Part shown: positions 18,584-26,503 of the stretch, piece after piece
Layout of the letters: each line of letters opens with the position of its first letter
Numbering within the stretch: position 1 is the stretch's first letter
Origin: Bdellovibrio sp. ArHS
GTDB lineage: Bacteria > Bdellovibrionota > Bdellovibrionia > Bdellovibrionales > Bdellovibrionaceae
NCBI RefSeq assembly: GCF_000786105.1
Contig: NZ_JTEV01000007.1
Location: forward strand, 1-64,000
Length of the DNA stretch: 64,000 nt
Reading direction: 5' to 3'
Notes under the pieces: generated by a model
Databases searched by the model: none
What the model saw: the letters and a program-made list of their open reading frames with translations, nothing else
Told to the model about the DNA's origin: nothing
Position numbers and translations under genes: made by a program

Positions 18584-19447
18584 ATGGATTTACAAATAAA
18601 ACATTTTTTTGATCCTGGGACCTTTACATTGACCTATGTCGCCTATGATTCCCAATCAAAGGATGCTGTTGTCGTCGATCCGGTTTGGGACTTCGACCAG
18701 GCGACAGGCAAACTGTCTACAAAGGCCATGGAGCCCGTCGTGGAGTTTTTGCAAGCACAACGTCTTCAGCCTTACTTCGTTTTGGAAACTCATGCGCATG
18801 CCGACCATCTTTCTAGTTCACAACTTTTTAAAAATGTTTTCCCGTCTGTTAAGGTCGCCATCTGCGAACGTATTACCGAAGTACAAAAAACATTTAAAGC
18901 CTTTTTCAACCTTTCCGATCTTGATGCCACGGGGAAAGATTTTGATGTTCTTTTAAAAGACGGACAAATCCTGGAAGCTGGTTCCTTGAAAATCAAAGTT
19001 CTTGCGACACCCGGACACACCCCGGCTTGCGTTTCGTATCTGATAGGCGACGCTCTGTTTTCTGGGGACGCGATTTTTATGCCTGACTCTGGAACAGGTC
19101 GTTGTGACTTCCCGCATGGCAGTGCTGAACTGCTTTACAAATCCATCACTGAAAGAATCTATACCCTCCCCGACGCCACTCGTATTTTCGTCGGTCACGA
19201 CTATCAGCCGCAAGGGCGAGAACTGCGCTATCAGACTTCGGTGGCGGAACAAAAGGAAAAGAATATTCAGTTGGCAGGACACGTCAGCGAAAAAGACTTC
19301 GTTCAATTTCGCAAACAACGGGATAGCACGTTGGCTGCGCCCAAACTTTTAATTCCCAGTCTGCAAGTGAATATTCGTGCGGGACACTTGCCGCCAGCAG
19401 AATCGAACGGTGTCAGCTATATCAAAACACCTCTTAAACCTCAGTAG
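18584..19447 (+). CDS. MBL-fold hydrolase, persulfide-dioxygenase-like (ETHE1/Blh type)
   Basis: The 287-residue product has the metal-binding motif THAHADH at 69-75, a second ligand in ATPGHTPACVSY (H145), LFSGDAIFMPDSGTGRCDFP and VGHDYQP near 206-212. The GTGRCDFP stretch is typical of ETHE1-like enzymes, which use non-haem iron to oxidise glutathione persulfide to sulfite. There is no rhodanese domain and no ArsR/BigR regulator gene next to it. Divergent placement from the YeeE/YedE pair supports a role in reactive sulfur detoxification. TAAGGA precedes the ATG. Confidence 0.88.
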   Translation: MDLQIKHFFDPGTFTLTYVAYDSQSKDAVVVDPVWDFDQATGKLSTKAMEPVVEFLQAQRLQPYFVLETHAHADHLSSSQLFKNVFPSVKVAICERITEVQKTFKAFFNLSDLDATGKDFDVLLKDGQILEAGSLKIKVLATPGHTPACVSYLIGDALFSGDAIFMPDSGTGRCDFPHGSAELLYKSITERIYTLPDATRIFVGHDYQPQGRELRYQTSVAEQKEKNIQLAGHVSEKDFVQFRKQRDSTLAAPKLLIPSLQVNIRAGHLPPAESNGVSYIKTPLKPQ

Positions 19448-19470
19448 TTGAACTTAAAAAGTGTAAATAA

Positions 19471-19500
19471 AAAAGGCCTGTTCTTTCGAACAGGCCTTTT
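19471..19500. terminator. Bidirectional intrinsic terminator
   Basis: AAAAGGCCTGTTC pairs exactly with GAACAGGCCTTTT across a TTTC loop, giving U-runs on both strands. It ends the MBL-fold gene on the plus strand and dnaK on the minus strand. Confidence 0.92.
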
Positions 19501-19526
19501 AAGTTTTATGTTAGAAACCCCTAGGA

Positions 19527-21434
19527 TTAGTTGACGTCTTTATAGTCAGCGTCGATCACATCGTCGCCGCTTTTTTCTTCCGCTTTGGCTTCGCCGCCAG
19601 CTTCAGAAGATCCGTCAGCGCCAGGTTGGCCTCCTTGCTTTTTGTAAAGCTCAGAAGTCATTTTGTGAGTCACGCCTTGAAGTTTTTCGAATTGCGCTTT
19701 CAGCTCACTGACCTCAGCATCTTTGTTCTCAAGCACCTTCTTCGCTTCCGCGATTGCATCGTTAGCTGCTTTCACTTCGGCTTCAGGCAATTGAGAACCG
19801 GAATCCTTGATCAACTTCTCGGTTTGATAAACCAGGTTGTCCAAGTTGTTTCTTTGCGTCGCCGCTTCGGCCTTACGTTTATCTTCTTCCGCATGGCCTT
19901 CAGCATCGTTCACCGCGCGCTTGATCTCTTCTTCAGAAAGACCTGATTGCGCTGTGATCTTGATCTGTTGAGTCTTGCCTGAAGACATGTCTTTCGCACT
20001 GACATGCAAGATACCGTTGGCGTCGATATCAAAAGTCACTTCAACTTGAGGAACACCGCGTGGAGCTGGTGGGATACCCACAAGTTCAAAGCGTCCTAGT
20101 GTTTTGTTATCAGAAGCCATCTTGCGCTCACCTTGAAGAACGTGGATGTCTACGGCTGGCTGATTATCAGCGGCAGTAGAGAACACCTGAGATTTCTTCG
20201 TAGGAATCGCCGAGTTTCTTTCGATCAAAGTCGTCATCACGCCGCCCAAAGTCTCGATACCAAGGCTTAGTGGAGTGACGTCAAGAAGAAGAACGTCTTT
20301 AACATCACCGGTAAGAACGCCACCTTGAACAGCCGCACCTACAGCGACCACTTCGTCCGGGTTCACCGTACGGTTTGGTTCTTTGCCGAAGAATTCTTTC
20401 ACAGCTTTTTGGATAGAAGGGATACGCGTCGATCCACCCACCAAAACCACTTCGTCGATCTCGGAAGCTTTCATGCCCGCATCCGCCAAAGCTTTACGGC
20501 AAGGCTCCATCGAGCGCTTCACTAGATCTTCGGTCATCTGATCGAATTTTGCGCGAGTTAAACGAGTTTGCAAATGCTTAGGACCTGATTGGTCTGCCGT
20601 GATGAACGGAAGATTGATTTCAGTTTCCTGAGCGGAAGAAAGTTCGATTTTCGCTTTCTCTGCCGCTTCTTTCAGACGTTGCAAAGCCATTTTGTCGTTT
20701 TTAAGATCGATGGCCTGATCTTTTTTAAATTCTGAGATCAACCATTCTAAAATTACGGTGTCAAAGTTATCGCCACCCAAATGAGTGTCCCCATTAGTAG
20801 CGCGAACTTCCACAACTCCATCACCGACCTCCAAGATAGAAATATCGAATGTACCACCACCGAAGTCGTAGATAGCGATTTTTTCGTCTTTCTTTCTTTC
20901 CATGCCGTAAGCCAAGGCTGCGGCCGTGGGTTCGTTGATGATACGTTTGATTTCAAGACCCGCGATGCGACCGGCGTCTTTTGTCGCCTGTCTTTGCGCA
21001 TCGTTGAAGTAAGCTGGAACTGTCACAACAGCTTCAGTGACCGGCTCACCGAGATAGTCCTCTGCGACCTTTTTTAGTTTCGCAAGAACGGCAGCACCGA
21101 TTTCCTCGGGAGAAACCTGTTTGCCTTGAACTTTGAAAGCACAGTCATTGCCTTTACCAACAACAGTGTAAGGAACAAGTTTGATTTCCTCTTGAACTTC
21201 TTCAAATCTGCGACCGATGAAACGTTTCGCAGAATAAATCGTGTTTTCAGGATTTGTTACGGCCTGACGCTTAGCGATTTGACCGACCAAACGATCGCCA
21301 TCCTTCGTGTAAGCGACCACTGAAGGAGTAGTACGAGCGCCCTCTTCATTCACAAGCACTTTGGGCTCGCCGCCTTCCATGATCGCGACGCATGAGTTCG
21401 TCGTTCCTAAGTCGATACCTATTATTTTACCCAT
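19527..21434 (-). CDS. dnaK: Chaperone DnaK (Hsp70)
   Basis: The 635-residue product begins [19 protein letters not shown] and carries [30 protein letters not shown] and the acidic C-terminal end [13 protein letters not shown]. It binds exposed hydrophobic peptides and cycles with DnaJ and GrpE. AAGGAG precedes the ATG. grpE is absent from this window, and dnaJ lies 2 kb further along on the same strand, with three unrelated plus-strand genes between. Its upstream region has an RpoH-like promoter and no CIRCE element. Confidence 0.98.
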   Translation of the reverse strand: MGKIIGIDLGTTNSCVAIMEGGEPKVLVNEEGARTTPSVVAYTKDGDRLVGQIAKRQAVTNPENTIYSAKRFIGRRFEEVQEEIKLVPYTVVGKGNDCAFKVQGKQVSPEEIGAAVLAKLKKVAEDYLGEPVTEAVVTVPAYFNDAQRQATKDAGRIAGLEIKRIINEPTAAALAYGMERKKDEKIAIYDFGGGTFDISILEVGDGVVEVRATNGDTHLGGDNFDTVILEWLISEFKKDQAIDLKNDKMALQRLKEAAEKAKIELSSAQETEINLPFITADQSGPKHLQTRLTRAKFDQMTEDLVKRSMEPCRKALADAGMKASEIDEVVLVGGSTRIPSIQKAVKEFFGKEPNRTVNPDEVVAVGAAVQGGVLTGDVKDVLLLDVTPLSLGIETLGGVMTTLIERNSAIPTKKSQVFSTAADNQPAVDIHVLQGERKMASDNKTLGRFELVGIPPAPRGVPQVEVTFDIDANGILHVSAKDMSSGKTQQIKITAQSGLSEEEIKRAVNDAEGHAEEDKRKAEAATQRNNLDNLVYQTEKLIKDSGSQLPEAEVKAANDAIAEAKKVLENKDAEVSELKAQFEKLQGVTHKMTSELYKKQGGQPGADGSSEAGGEAKAEEKSGDDVIDADYKDVN

Positions 21435-21472
21435 ACTAATTCTCCTTAAAAATTAACTGCTTATAGCAATTT

Positions 21473-21502
21473 AAATGTGGGTCGGACTTCGCATTCGTCA
21501 AG
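21473..21502 (-). promoter_or_regulatory. RpoH-like heat-shock promoter for dnaK
   Basis: On the minus strand CTTGACG (21502-21496) is followed after 14 bases by CCCACATTT (21481-21473). This resembles the RpoH pattern (CTTGAAA and CCCCATNT). The predicted start site is about 30 bases before the dnaK ATG. dnaJ has an equivalent element with the same CTTGACG. Confidence 0.6.
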
Positions 21503-21642
21503 CTGGCCCTTGTAAATTTTTATGACAAATTTTTAACGAATAATTTCAATATCTTACGGATATTTAACTCGTGTTATGGAGCAGCGGCGGGCATGATGGG
21601 CTCTTCGCTCCTCTCTTAAAAAAACAGGAAACGAAGCCCCTC

Positions 21643-21676
21643 AGGCCTCGGCGCAAACCCTTCAACGCCGGGGCCT
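21643..21676. other. GC-rich hairpin upstream of dnaK
   Basis: AGGCCTCGGCG pairs with CGCCGGGGCCT (11 pairs including one G-T) around a 12-base loop. It lies inside the 370-base gap 21435-21802 between dnaK and the small secreted-protein gene. No U-run follows on either strand. Apart from this hairpin and the dnaK promoter I see nothing else in the gap. Confidence 0.5.
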
Positions 21677-21802
21677 CAATTTCTGCCTTATTTTGCAGCA
21701 CCGGTATTAAAGAATTTAAATGCCATATTCATAAGATTTTTACTTCTTTCGGTTACCCTACTTCAGCGATTCAAGCAAACTGTTCTGGAGGAACTCAAGC
21801 TT

Positions 21803-22003
21803 ATGACACACTTCAGTTTTAAGATGGCAGCAGCCCTTGTATCTTCACTTCTTGTGATCGGCCTGGCCCAAGCCGAACTTCGCGCAGAAAAACAAGAATC
21901 TGAACAAGAAGAAGTTCAAGACGAAAAAGAAAGTGCGGTGAGTACTTCGGAAATACCGAATGAAAATATCCTTTCGGCCGCGCCCAAAGCGGATTCCCAA
22001 TAA
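21803..22003 (+). CDS. Small secreted acidic protein
   Basis: The 66-residue product has a signal peptide (MTHFSFKMAAALVSSLLVIGLAQA, cleavage after A24) and a mature part of about 42 residues rich in Glu and Lys with no cysteine. The mature part is probably disordered. A GGAGGAAC site lies upstream of the ATG, which supports translation. I do not recognise a family. Confidence 0.65.
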   Translation: MTHFSFKMAAALVSSLLVIGLAQAELRAEKQESEQEEVQDEKESAVSTSEIPNENILSAAPKADSQ

Positions 22004-22110
22004 AAATCAGGATTACCGAGTCCACCACGTAAATTTCCAACGCGCAATCAGTGGTAAAACACATAGAGGCTCTCATTGTAGCGCTAAGGCCTTTCGTCTA
22101 AGCATAGTCC

Positions 22111-22800
22111 ATGGACATTTCTCAGGTCGAATCGGACATTCACACTTTGATCTCGCAAAAGAACTACCCCTGCATCGCTGCAGTTCAGGCTCTGTTCAAA
22201 AAAGAGCTGATCTGTGACATCTATACAGAGTTCGGCAGCGGCCTCAGCGCGCGATCTTTAGCGAAGAATCTGATCGAATTTAAAGAGCGACAACGATCAC
22301 AGAAGATTCAAAACCTCACCTATTTCGCTGCTTTTCCCGAAGACATCGTTACCAACGAAGAGGACTTCGAAGACAAGCTATGGCGAGAACTTTCCGCCAT
22401 GTGGGACCACAGTGACATTGTCGGCGGCTGGGACCCCGCCTTCAGCGACGATCCCGCCGACAAGAACTTTTGCTTTAGCTTAGACGGCAGTGCCTATTTT
22501 GTCGTGGGTTTGCATTCCCAAAGCAGTCGCCTGTCCCGACGTCTGCCCTATCCGGCGTTGGTATTCAATCTTTACAGTCAGTTTCATGAGCTTCAAGAGC
22601 AAGGACTTTATCAATCTATGATTCAAATCAATCGCCAACGCGACGAACGCTTTCAGGGGTCGGTCAATCCGATGGCAGCGCAACACAACGACGTCTGGGA
22701 AGCGATTCAGTTTTCGGGACGAAACAACCCGTCTGATTGGCAGTGTCCTTTCACCAAAGGCCTTCTCGGACTTGCGAAAAAGGCGTGGTTCCGTGCCTGA
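22111..22800 (+). CDS. YqcI/YcgG-family (GntA-like) haem-dependent hydroxylase
   Basis: The 229-residue product shows the family pattern FPEDIVTNEEDFE, DPAFSDDPADKNFCFSLDGS, AYFVVGLHSQSSRLSRR, PALVFNLYSQF and the ending SDWQCPF. These are hallmarks of the YqcI/YcgG group; its studied member GntA is a haem-dependent N-hydroxylase of a guanidine-containing amino acid. Whether this protein acts on arginine-like or other amines is unknown. It is followed by, and overlaps, a DUF1989 gene, a pairing also known from B. subtilis ycgG/ycgI. Confidence 0.8.
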   Translation: MDISQVESDIHTLISQKNYPCIAAVQALFKKELICDIYTEFGSGLSARSLAKNLIEFKERQRSQKIQNLTYFAAFPEDIVTNEEDFEDKLWRELSAMWDHSDIVGGWDPAFSDDPADKNFCFSLDGSAYFVVGLHSQSSRLSRRLPYPALVFNLYSQFHELQEQGLYQSMIQINRQRDERFQGSVNPMAAQHNDVWEAIQFSGRNNPSDWQCPFTKGLLGLAKKAWFRA

Positions 22801-23398
22801 AGCCTTAGAAAAAACCTATTGCATTCTTCCCGCGCAAACCGGTGCGGCTTTTCTTTTACGGCAAGGTGAACTTTTGCGGGTGACGACGCCGGAAGATCAT
22901 CAAGTCGCCGATCTTTTTTGTTTCAATGCGCGGGATTTGTGGGAAAGCCTTTCCGCGGGCCGCTCAATAGATTGGGCAGAGACCATATACCTAACTGAAG
23001 GCCATCATCTTTACTCCAATCGCAGCAATCCGATGCTGACCATTTTGGGAGACAGTTGCGGCCGCCATGATTTTTTAATGACCCCGTGCAGTCTGCGCAT
23101 GTTTCAAATCGTGGCGGGCAACAACGACTATCACCCTAGCTGCCATGAAAACCTGGCGAAAAATCTGGCTGAGTTCGGCATACATGAAGATCAGATTTCC
23201 ACGACGTTCAATATTTTTATGAACGTCACTGTGGACGGAACAGGTGGGGTCACGATTGAGTGCCCCAAAGCCAAAGCCGGGGACTCCATTTTGTTTCTGG
23301 CGGAAATGGATTTAGTCGTGGGCCTGACGGCTTGCTCGCATGAGGGAACCAATCATGGGACGTGCAAGCCGATCTGGTATCGGAAAGAGTCTTTCTGA
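22793..23398 (+). CDS. DUF1989 / urea-carboxylase-associated-like protein
   Basis: The product has about 201 residues, with TTPEDHQVADLFCFNA, HHLYSNRSNPML, GRHDFLMTPCSL and CHENLAKNLAEFG, the conserved pattern of DUF1989. A GTG at 22793 (GTGCCTGA overlapping the preceding stop) with AAAGGCG upstream is favoured over ATG 22772, which would overlap the gene before it by 29 bases. Conserved Cys and His residues (C-H pairs near the middle) could bind metal. Function is unknown; the overlap with the GntA-like gene implies a joint pathway. Confidence 0.8.
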   Translation: MPEALEKTYCILPAQTGAAFLLRQGELLRVTTPEDHQVADLFCFNARDLWESLSAGRSIDWAETIYLTEGHHLYSNRSNPMLTILGDSCGRHDFLMTPCSLRMFQIVAGNNDYHPSCHENLAKNLAEFGIHEDQISTTFNIFMNVTVDGTGGVTIECPKAKAGDSILFLAEMDLVVGLTACSHEGTNHGTCKPIWYRKESF

Positions 23399-23401
23399 CG
23401 T

Positions 23402-24526
23402 TTATTTTTTTCTTCCAAAAAGACCACCACTTTCCGGGGATACTTTCAACCCGCGGGCCTTGGCGATTTCACGCAGAAGTTTTTCTTCGTCTTTGTTAAT
23501 CTTGTCAGGCAACTGCACATTGATGTGGAAGTAAATGTCACCGCGACGATTGCCACGCAATGATGGCAGACCTTCTCCGGGAACTTTCACTGTGTCGCCG
23601 GGATGAGAACCTTTAGGAACTTCGACGGTGGTTTTTCCCGTAACCGTCGGAACATCAATTTCAGCACCCAAAAGCATTTGCACATAAGGCACAGAAAGCT
23701 CTGCCACCAAATCATCCCCGCGTCGTTCGAAATGATTGTGGGGCTTCACTCGGATTTCAACGTAAAGATCCCCGGCAGGGCCACCCATGTAGCCGCCCTC
23801 GCCTTCCGTCGCCACACGCAGTCTTGTGCCCGTGTCGACACCGGCCGGAATATTTAAGCGGATTTTGCGATGTTCAGCGACGCGACCTTTTCCTTTGCAG
23901 GACTTACAAGGATTTTTGATTGTTGTTCCTTGTCCCTGACATTGCGGACAGGTAGATGCCATTGCAAAGAAACCTTGAGAGCGAACGACTTGGCCCGAAC
24001 CTCCGCACATAGTACAGGTCGTGACCTGTGAACCTTTTTCTGCGCCCGTGCCTTTGCAGTCATCACAGTTTTTGTCCGTGTCGAACTCGATTTCTTTTTC
24101 TAATCCGGTGATGACATCTTTCAAAGTCACTTCCGTCACGTATCTTAAGTCGGCCCCCCGGCGGGGCGCATTTTTGTCGCGGCGTTGGCGCTGCTGACCG
24201 CCCATACCGCCACCAAAGAAGTCGCCAAAGATATCACCGAAATGCGAAAAGATGTCTTCGACGTCAGTGAATCCTGCACCGCCACCACCACCACCACGGC
24301 CGGTGAAAGCATCGTGACCAAAACGATCGTACTTGGCGCGCTTATCTGGATCACTCAGAACTTCGTAAGCTCCTGCGGCCTCTTTAAATTTGTCTTCGGC
24401 TTCTTTGTTGCCTGGATTTTTATCAGGATGTAACTGCATCGCCAATTTACGATAAGCTTTTTTTATCGTGTCTTGGTCTGCTTCGCGGGCAACGCCTAAA
24501 ATTTCGTAGTAGTCTCTTTGAGCCAT
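23402..24526 (-). CDS. dnaJ: Chaperone DnaJ (Hsp40, type I)
   Basis: The 374-residue product has a J-domain with HPD at about 33-35, a Gly-rich segment at about 76-110, and four zinc motifs [24 protein letters not shown] and CKSCKGKG at about 144-210. It activates DnaK ATPase and delivers clients. It ends three bases from the convergent DUF1989 gene. Upstream lies an RpoH-like promoter matching that of dnaK. Confidence 0.97.
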   Translation of the reverse strand: MAQRDYYEILGVAREADQDTIKKAYRKLAMQLHPDKNPGNKEAEDKFKEAAGAYEVLSDPDKRAKYDRFGHDAFTGRGGGGGGAGFTDVEDIFSHFGDIFGDFFGGGMGGQQRQRRDKNAPRRGADLRYVTEVTLKDVITGLEKEIEFDTDKNCDDCKGTGAEKGSQVTTCTMCGGSGQVVRSQGFFAMASTCPQCQGQGTTIKNPCKSCKGKGRVAEHRKIRLNIPAGVDTGTRLRVATEGEGGYMGGPAGDLYVEIRVKPHNHFERRGDDLVAELSVPYVQMLLGAEIDVPTVTGKTTVEVPKGSHPGDTVKVPGEGLPSLRGNRRGDIYFHINVQLPDKINKDEEKLLREIAKARGLKVSPESGGLFGRKK

Positions 24527-24572
24527 TTTCGTTTTTCGTGTCCTAAATTATTGAATGTGCAGTGCAAATCAA

Positions 24573-24601
24573 AATATGGTGCCGAATGAGTATCCGTCAA
24601 G
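24573..24601 (-). promoter_or_regulatory. RpoH-like heat-shock promoter for dnaJ
   Basis: On the minus strand CTTGACG (24601-24595), then 13 bases, then CACCATATT (24581-24573). The first block is identical to that upstream of dnaK and the second is close to CCCCATNT, so the two genes probably form one heat-shock regulon. Confidence 0.6.
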
Positions 24602-24636
24602 CTTAGGCCCTAAAAGGCCATTGGACGCAATGCTTC

Positions 24637-25326
24637 TTACTTGGCAGAGGCTTTGATCGAGAGGATTTTGTCTTCCAGACGTTTAATCAGCGCTGGATCT
24701 TGCTGCGTGTCCTTCATTTCCTGAAGAAGAGCTTCGGCCAGCTCCGTATTTCCCGCATCCGAGTACAGCCTTCCCGCAAGAGTGAAAACCCAAGGTGGCG
24801 CGCCGTTTTTTCCGGCCTGAATAAGAAGCTCAGCGGCTCGTTGCGGATTCTTCACTTCGTAAAGATAGTGATAAGCGGCCCGGTAGGAAATTTTCCAGTC
24901 ATGGGGAAATTCTTTAACACCTTTTTCAAAAATCTTCGTCGCCCCGTCAACGTCCGTGATAATGACCGTCAACGCTAATGCTCCTGCTGCGTAGGGAGTC
25001 CGAAACTTCGGCGCGAGATTTGTGATCGTATCGAGCATCTTAAAAAGCCATGAGTTATTGCGACACACATTTTCTGCAATTTTTTGATCACAATAATCAA
25101 AATCCTGCACGGCCCGAATCCAAAAAAGATCCGCCATGGATTCGCTATAACCAAAGGTAAAATGCTGAAGCTGGGGTGGCGGCGCAATCAAAGCCCGCTC
25201 GTTTTTAAGGGAGCTGGTCGCAAACAATTGCGATAAGATGAGGACCGTAAAAGCAAAAATCCCCAGTAGAATACTGGGGATTTTTCTGATGTTGAAGTTG
25301 TAAGAACTTTCAACTGAGGTCTTCAT
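24637..25326 (-). CDS. Membrane-anchored TPR-like protein downstream of pilA
   Basis: The 229-residue product has one membrane span at about 18-38 (IPSILLGIFAFTVLILSQLF), then helical repeats with AYHYLYEVKNPQRAAELLI and GRLYSDAGNTELAEALLQEM that look like TPR units. Four cysteines are clustered near 76-90. The start is three bases from the pilA stop, so the gene is very likely cotranscribed with pilA and may help pilus assembly or anchoring. No homologue is identified by eye. Confidence 0.7.
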   Translation of the reverse strand: MKTSVESSYNFNIRKIPSILLGIFAFTVLILSQLFATSSLKNERALIAPPPQLQHFTFGYSESMADLFWIRAVQDFDYCDQKIAENVCRNNSWLFKMLDTITNLAPKFRTPYAAGALALTVIITDVDGATKIFEKGVKEFPHDWKISYRAAYHYLYEVKNPQRAAELLIQAGKNGAPPWVFTLAGRLYSDAGNTELAEALLQEMKDTQQDPALIKRLEDKILSIKASAK

Positions 25327-25329
25327 TAA

Positions 25330-25935
25330 CTATTGAATACCGATCTGTGTATTGCGGATAACTTTAGAGCTGTCGATAGCCCAACGGTCATCAGTCGCAC
25401 TAGTTTGAATAACGGCAGCTGCGCCAGCTTGAAAGCTGTCAACTCGCGTAACGCAGTTCGCAGCTACACCACTGGAGCTTAATGAACAAATACTGTCCGT
25501 GATCGCCGGTGGCTGAGCACCAGTCGCACCATTTAACATCGTACAGCCACGAGCAAACACACCGTTAGCGCCGCAGTAAGCAGTTCCCGGCCCACCCGCA
25601 GAATAGTAATCATTCGCCGGAGTTCCAGAGTAACCATTAGCTACACCCGCAATCTGCCCTGCTGCAGAGAATCCAATATTATAACGAAGCGAACCTTCCG
25701 GAGTGTATCCGATAGCAGCGAAACGGCTGTCATAAGTGTTATATTCTGCATAGAAAGCTTTTTCCGCAGTATACAATGAAGACAAGTTTGTCTTAGCTTC
25801 AGATTGGCGTGCTTTTGCCATGTATTTATTTACAGATGGGACTGCGATTGCAGCCAGGATACCGATGATTGCCACCACAACCATCAACTCAACGAGCGAG
25901 AAACCGCGTTGAGAATTTTTAGAAGAGAACAACAT
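25330..25935 (-). CDS. pilA: Type IV major pilin PilA
   Basis: The product is a 201-residue prepilin. The leader MLFSSKNSQRG ends at the processing site, followed by F12-SLVELMVVVAIIGILAAIAVP, the conserved type IV pilin helix with Glu at mature position 5. The globular part has six cysteines and Ser/Ala-rich loops. In Bdellovibrio, PilA is needed for prey entry, so the same role is plausible here. The ATG at 25935 has GGAGG five bases upstream; an earlier in-frame ATG overlaps that site. A sigma-54-like element lies about 60 bases upstream. Confidence 0.93.
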   Translation of the reverse strand: MLFSSKNSQRGFSLVELMVVVAIIGILAAIAVPSVNKYMAKARQSEAKTNLSSLYTAEKAFYAEYNTYDSRFAAIGYTPEGSLRYNIGFSAAGQIAGVANGYSGTPANDYYSAGGPGTAYCGANGVFARGCTMLNGATGAQPPAITDSICSLSSSGVAANCVTRVDSFQAGAAAVIQTSATDDRWAIDSSKVIRNTQIGIQ

Positions 25936-25991
25936 TAAGACCTCCATGGTTCTTTAATTCTGCTTACCCACATAAGTGTGTCAAAATTAAA

Positions 25992-26007
25992 TGCTGAATG
26001 CAAGCCA
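25992..26007 (-). promoter_or_regulatory. Sigma-54-like promoter for pilA
   Basis: On the minus strand TGGCTTGCATTCAGCA gives GG-N10-GC spacing. The -24 part matches TGGC; the -12 part (CAGCA) is weaker than TTGCA. Pilin genes are often sigma-54 controlled in delta-type bacteria, which makes it plausible. Confidence 0.5.
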
Positions 26008-26100
26008 GTGTCTCGAATCCGACCCGACAATTTTGCAACTGTGCTTCGCTCATTTTTCAGAGGCAAATCTCGACTAACAACCAGCTTTCTTTAGACCCCC

Positions 26101-26134
26101 GACTTGCCAAGTCTTAAAGAGTGCTCAAATTGAG
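26101..26134. promoter_or_regulatory. Two short palindromes upstream of clpS
   Basis: GACTTG-C-CAAGTC (26101-26113) and CTCAA-A-TTGAG (26124-26134) are exact palindromes with a central base, lying 18-52 bases before the clpS ATG. They could be operator halves. No RpoH-like element was found here. Confidence 0.3.
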
Positions 26135-26152
26135 TCGAGAGGTAGTAGACTC

Positions 26153-26503
26153 ATGAGTATGGGAAACAACGACAACAATAACGGCAGTAAGTATCCATTC
26201 TCGAATACAGAGGGAGAAGCGGGCGTCCAGCTCGTCCCAAAACTAGACACTCCGAAGATGTATAAAGTGATTCTTCTTAATGATGATTACACACCGATGG
26301 ACTTTGTGGTTCTTGTATTGCGTCGTTTTTTTGCAAAAACAGAAGAGCAAGCGACGCAAATCATGTTAGATGTACATAAGAAGGGTGCAGGTGTCGCCGG
26401 GGTCTACTCGCTGGAGATTGCCGAAATGAAAGTGATGCAAGTCAATCAATTCGCGCAACTGAATCAGTATCCCCTAAAAAGCACACTGGAGGAGGAAGCA
26501 TGA
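26153..26503 (+). CDS. clpS: ClpS adaptor protein
   Basis: The 116-residue product carries the ClpS core: YKVILLNDDYTPMDFVVLVL near 37-56, then AEMKVMQVNQFA. The acidic and Asn-rich N-terminal 30 residues are the flexible arm typical of ClpS. It hands N-degron substrates to ClpA. GAGAGGTAG precedes the ATG. Its stop overlaps the clpA ATG, so the two are translated together. Confidence 0.96.
   Translation: MSMGNNDNNNGSKYPFSNTEGEAGVQLVPKLDTPKMYKVILLNDDYTPMDFVVLVLRRFFAKTEEQATQIMLDVHKKGAGVAGVYSLEIAEMKVMQVNQFAQLNQYPLKSTLEEEA

Noticed and set aside
21435..21600. CIRCE element for dnaK
   Set aside because: No TTAGCACTC-N9-GAGTGCTAA inverted repeat is present; the RpoH-like element fits better.
21571..21822. 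Plus-strand frame of 83 residues upstream of the small secreted-protein gene
   Set aside because: No ribosome-binding site, unlikely composition, and it overlaps the well-supported start at 21803.
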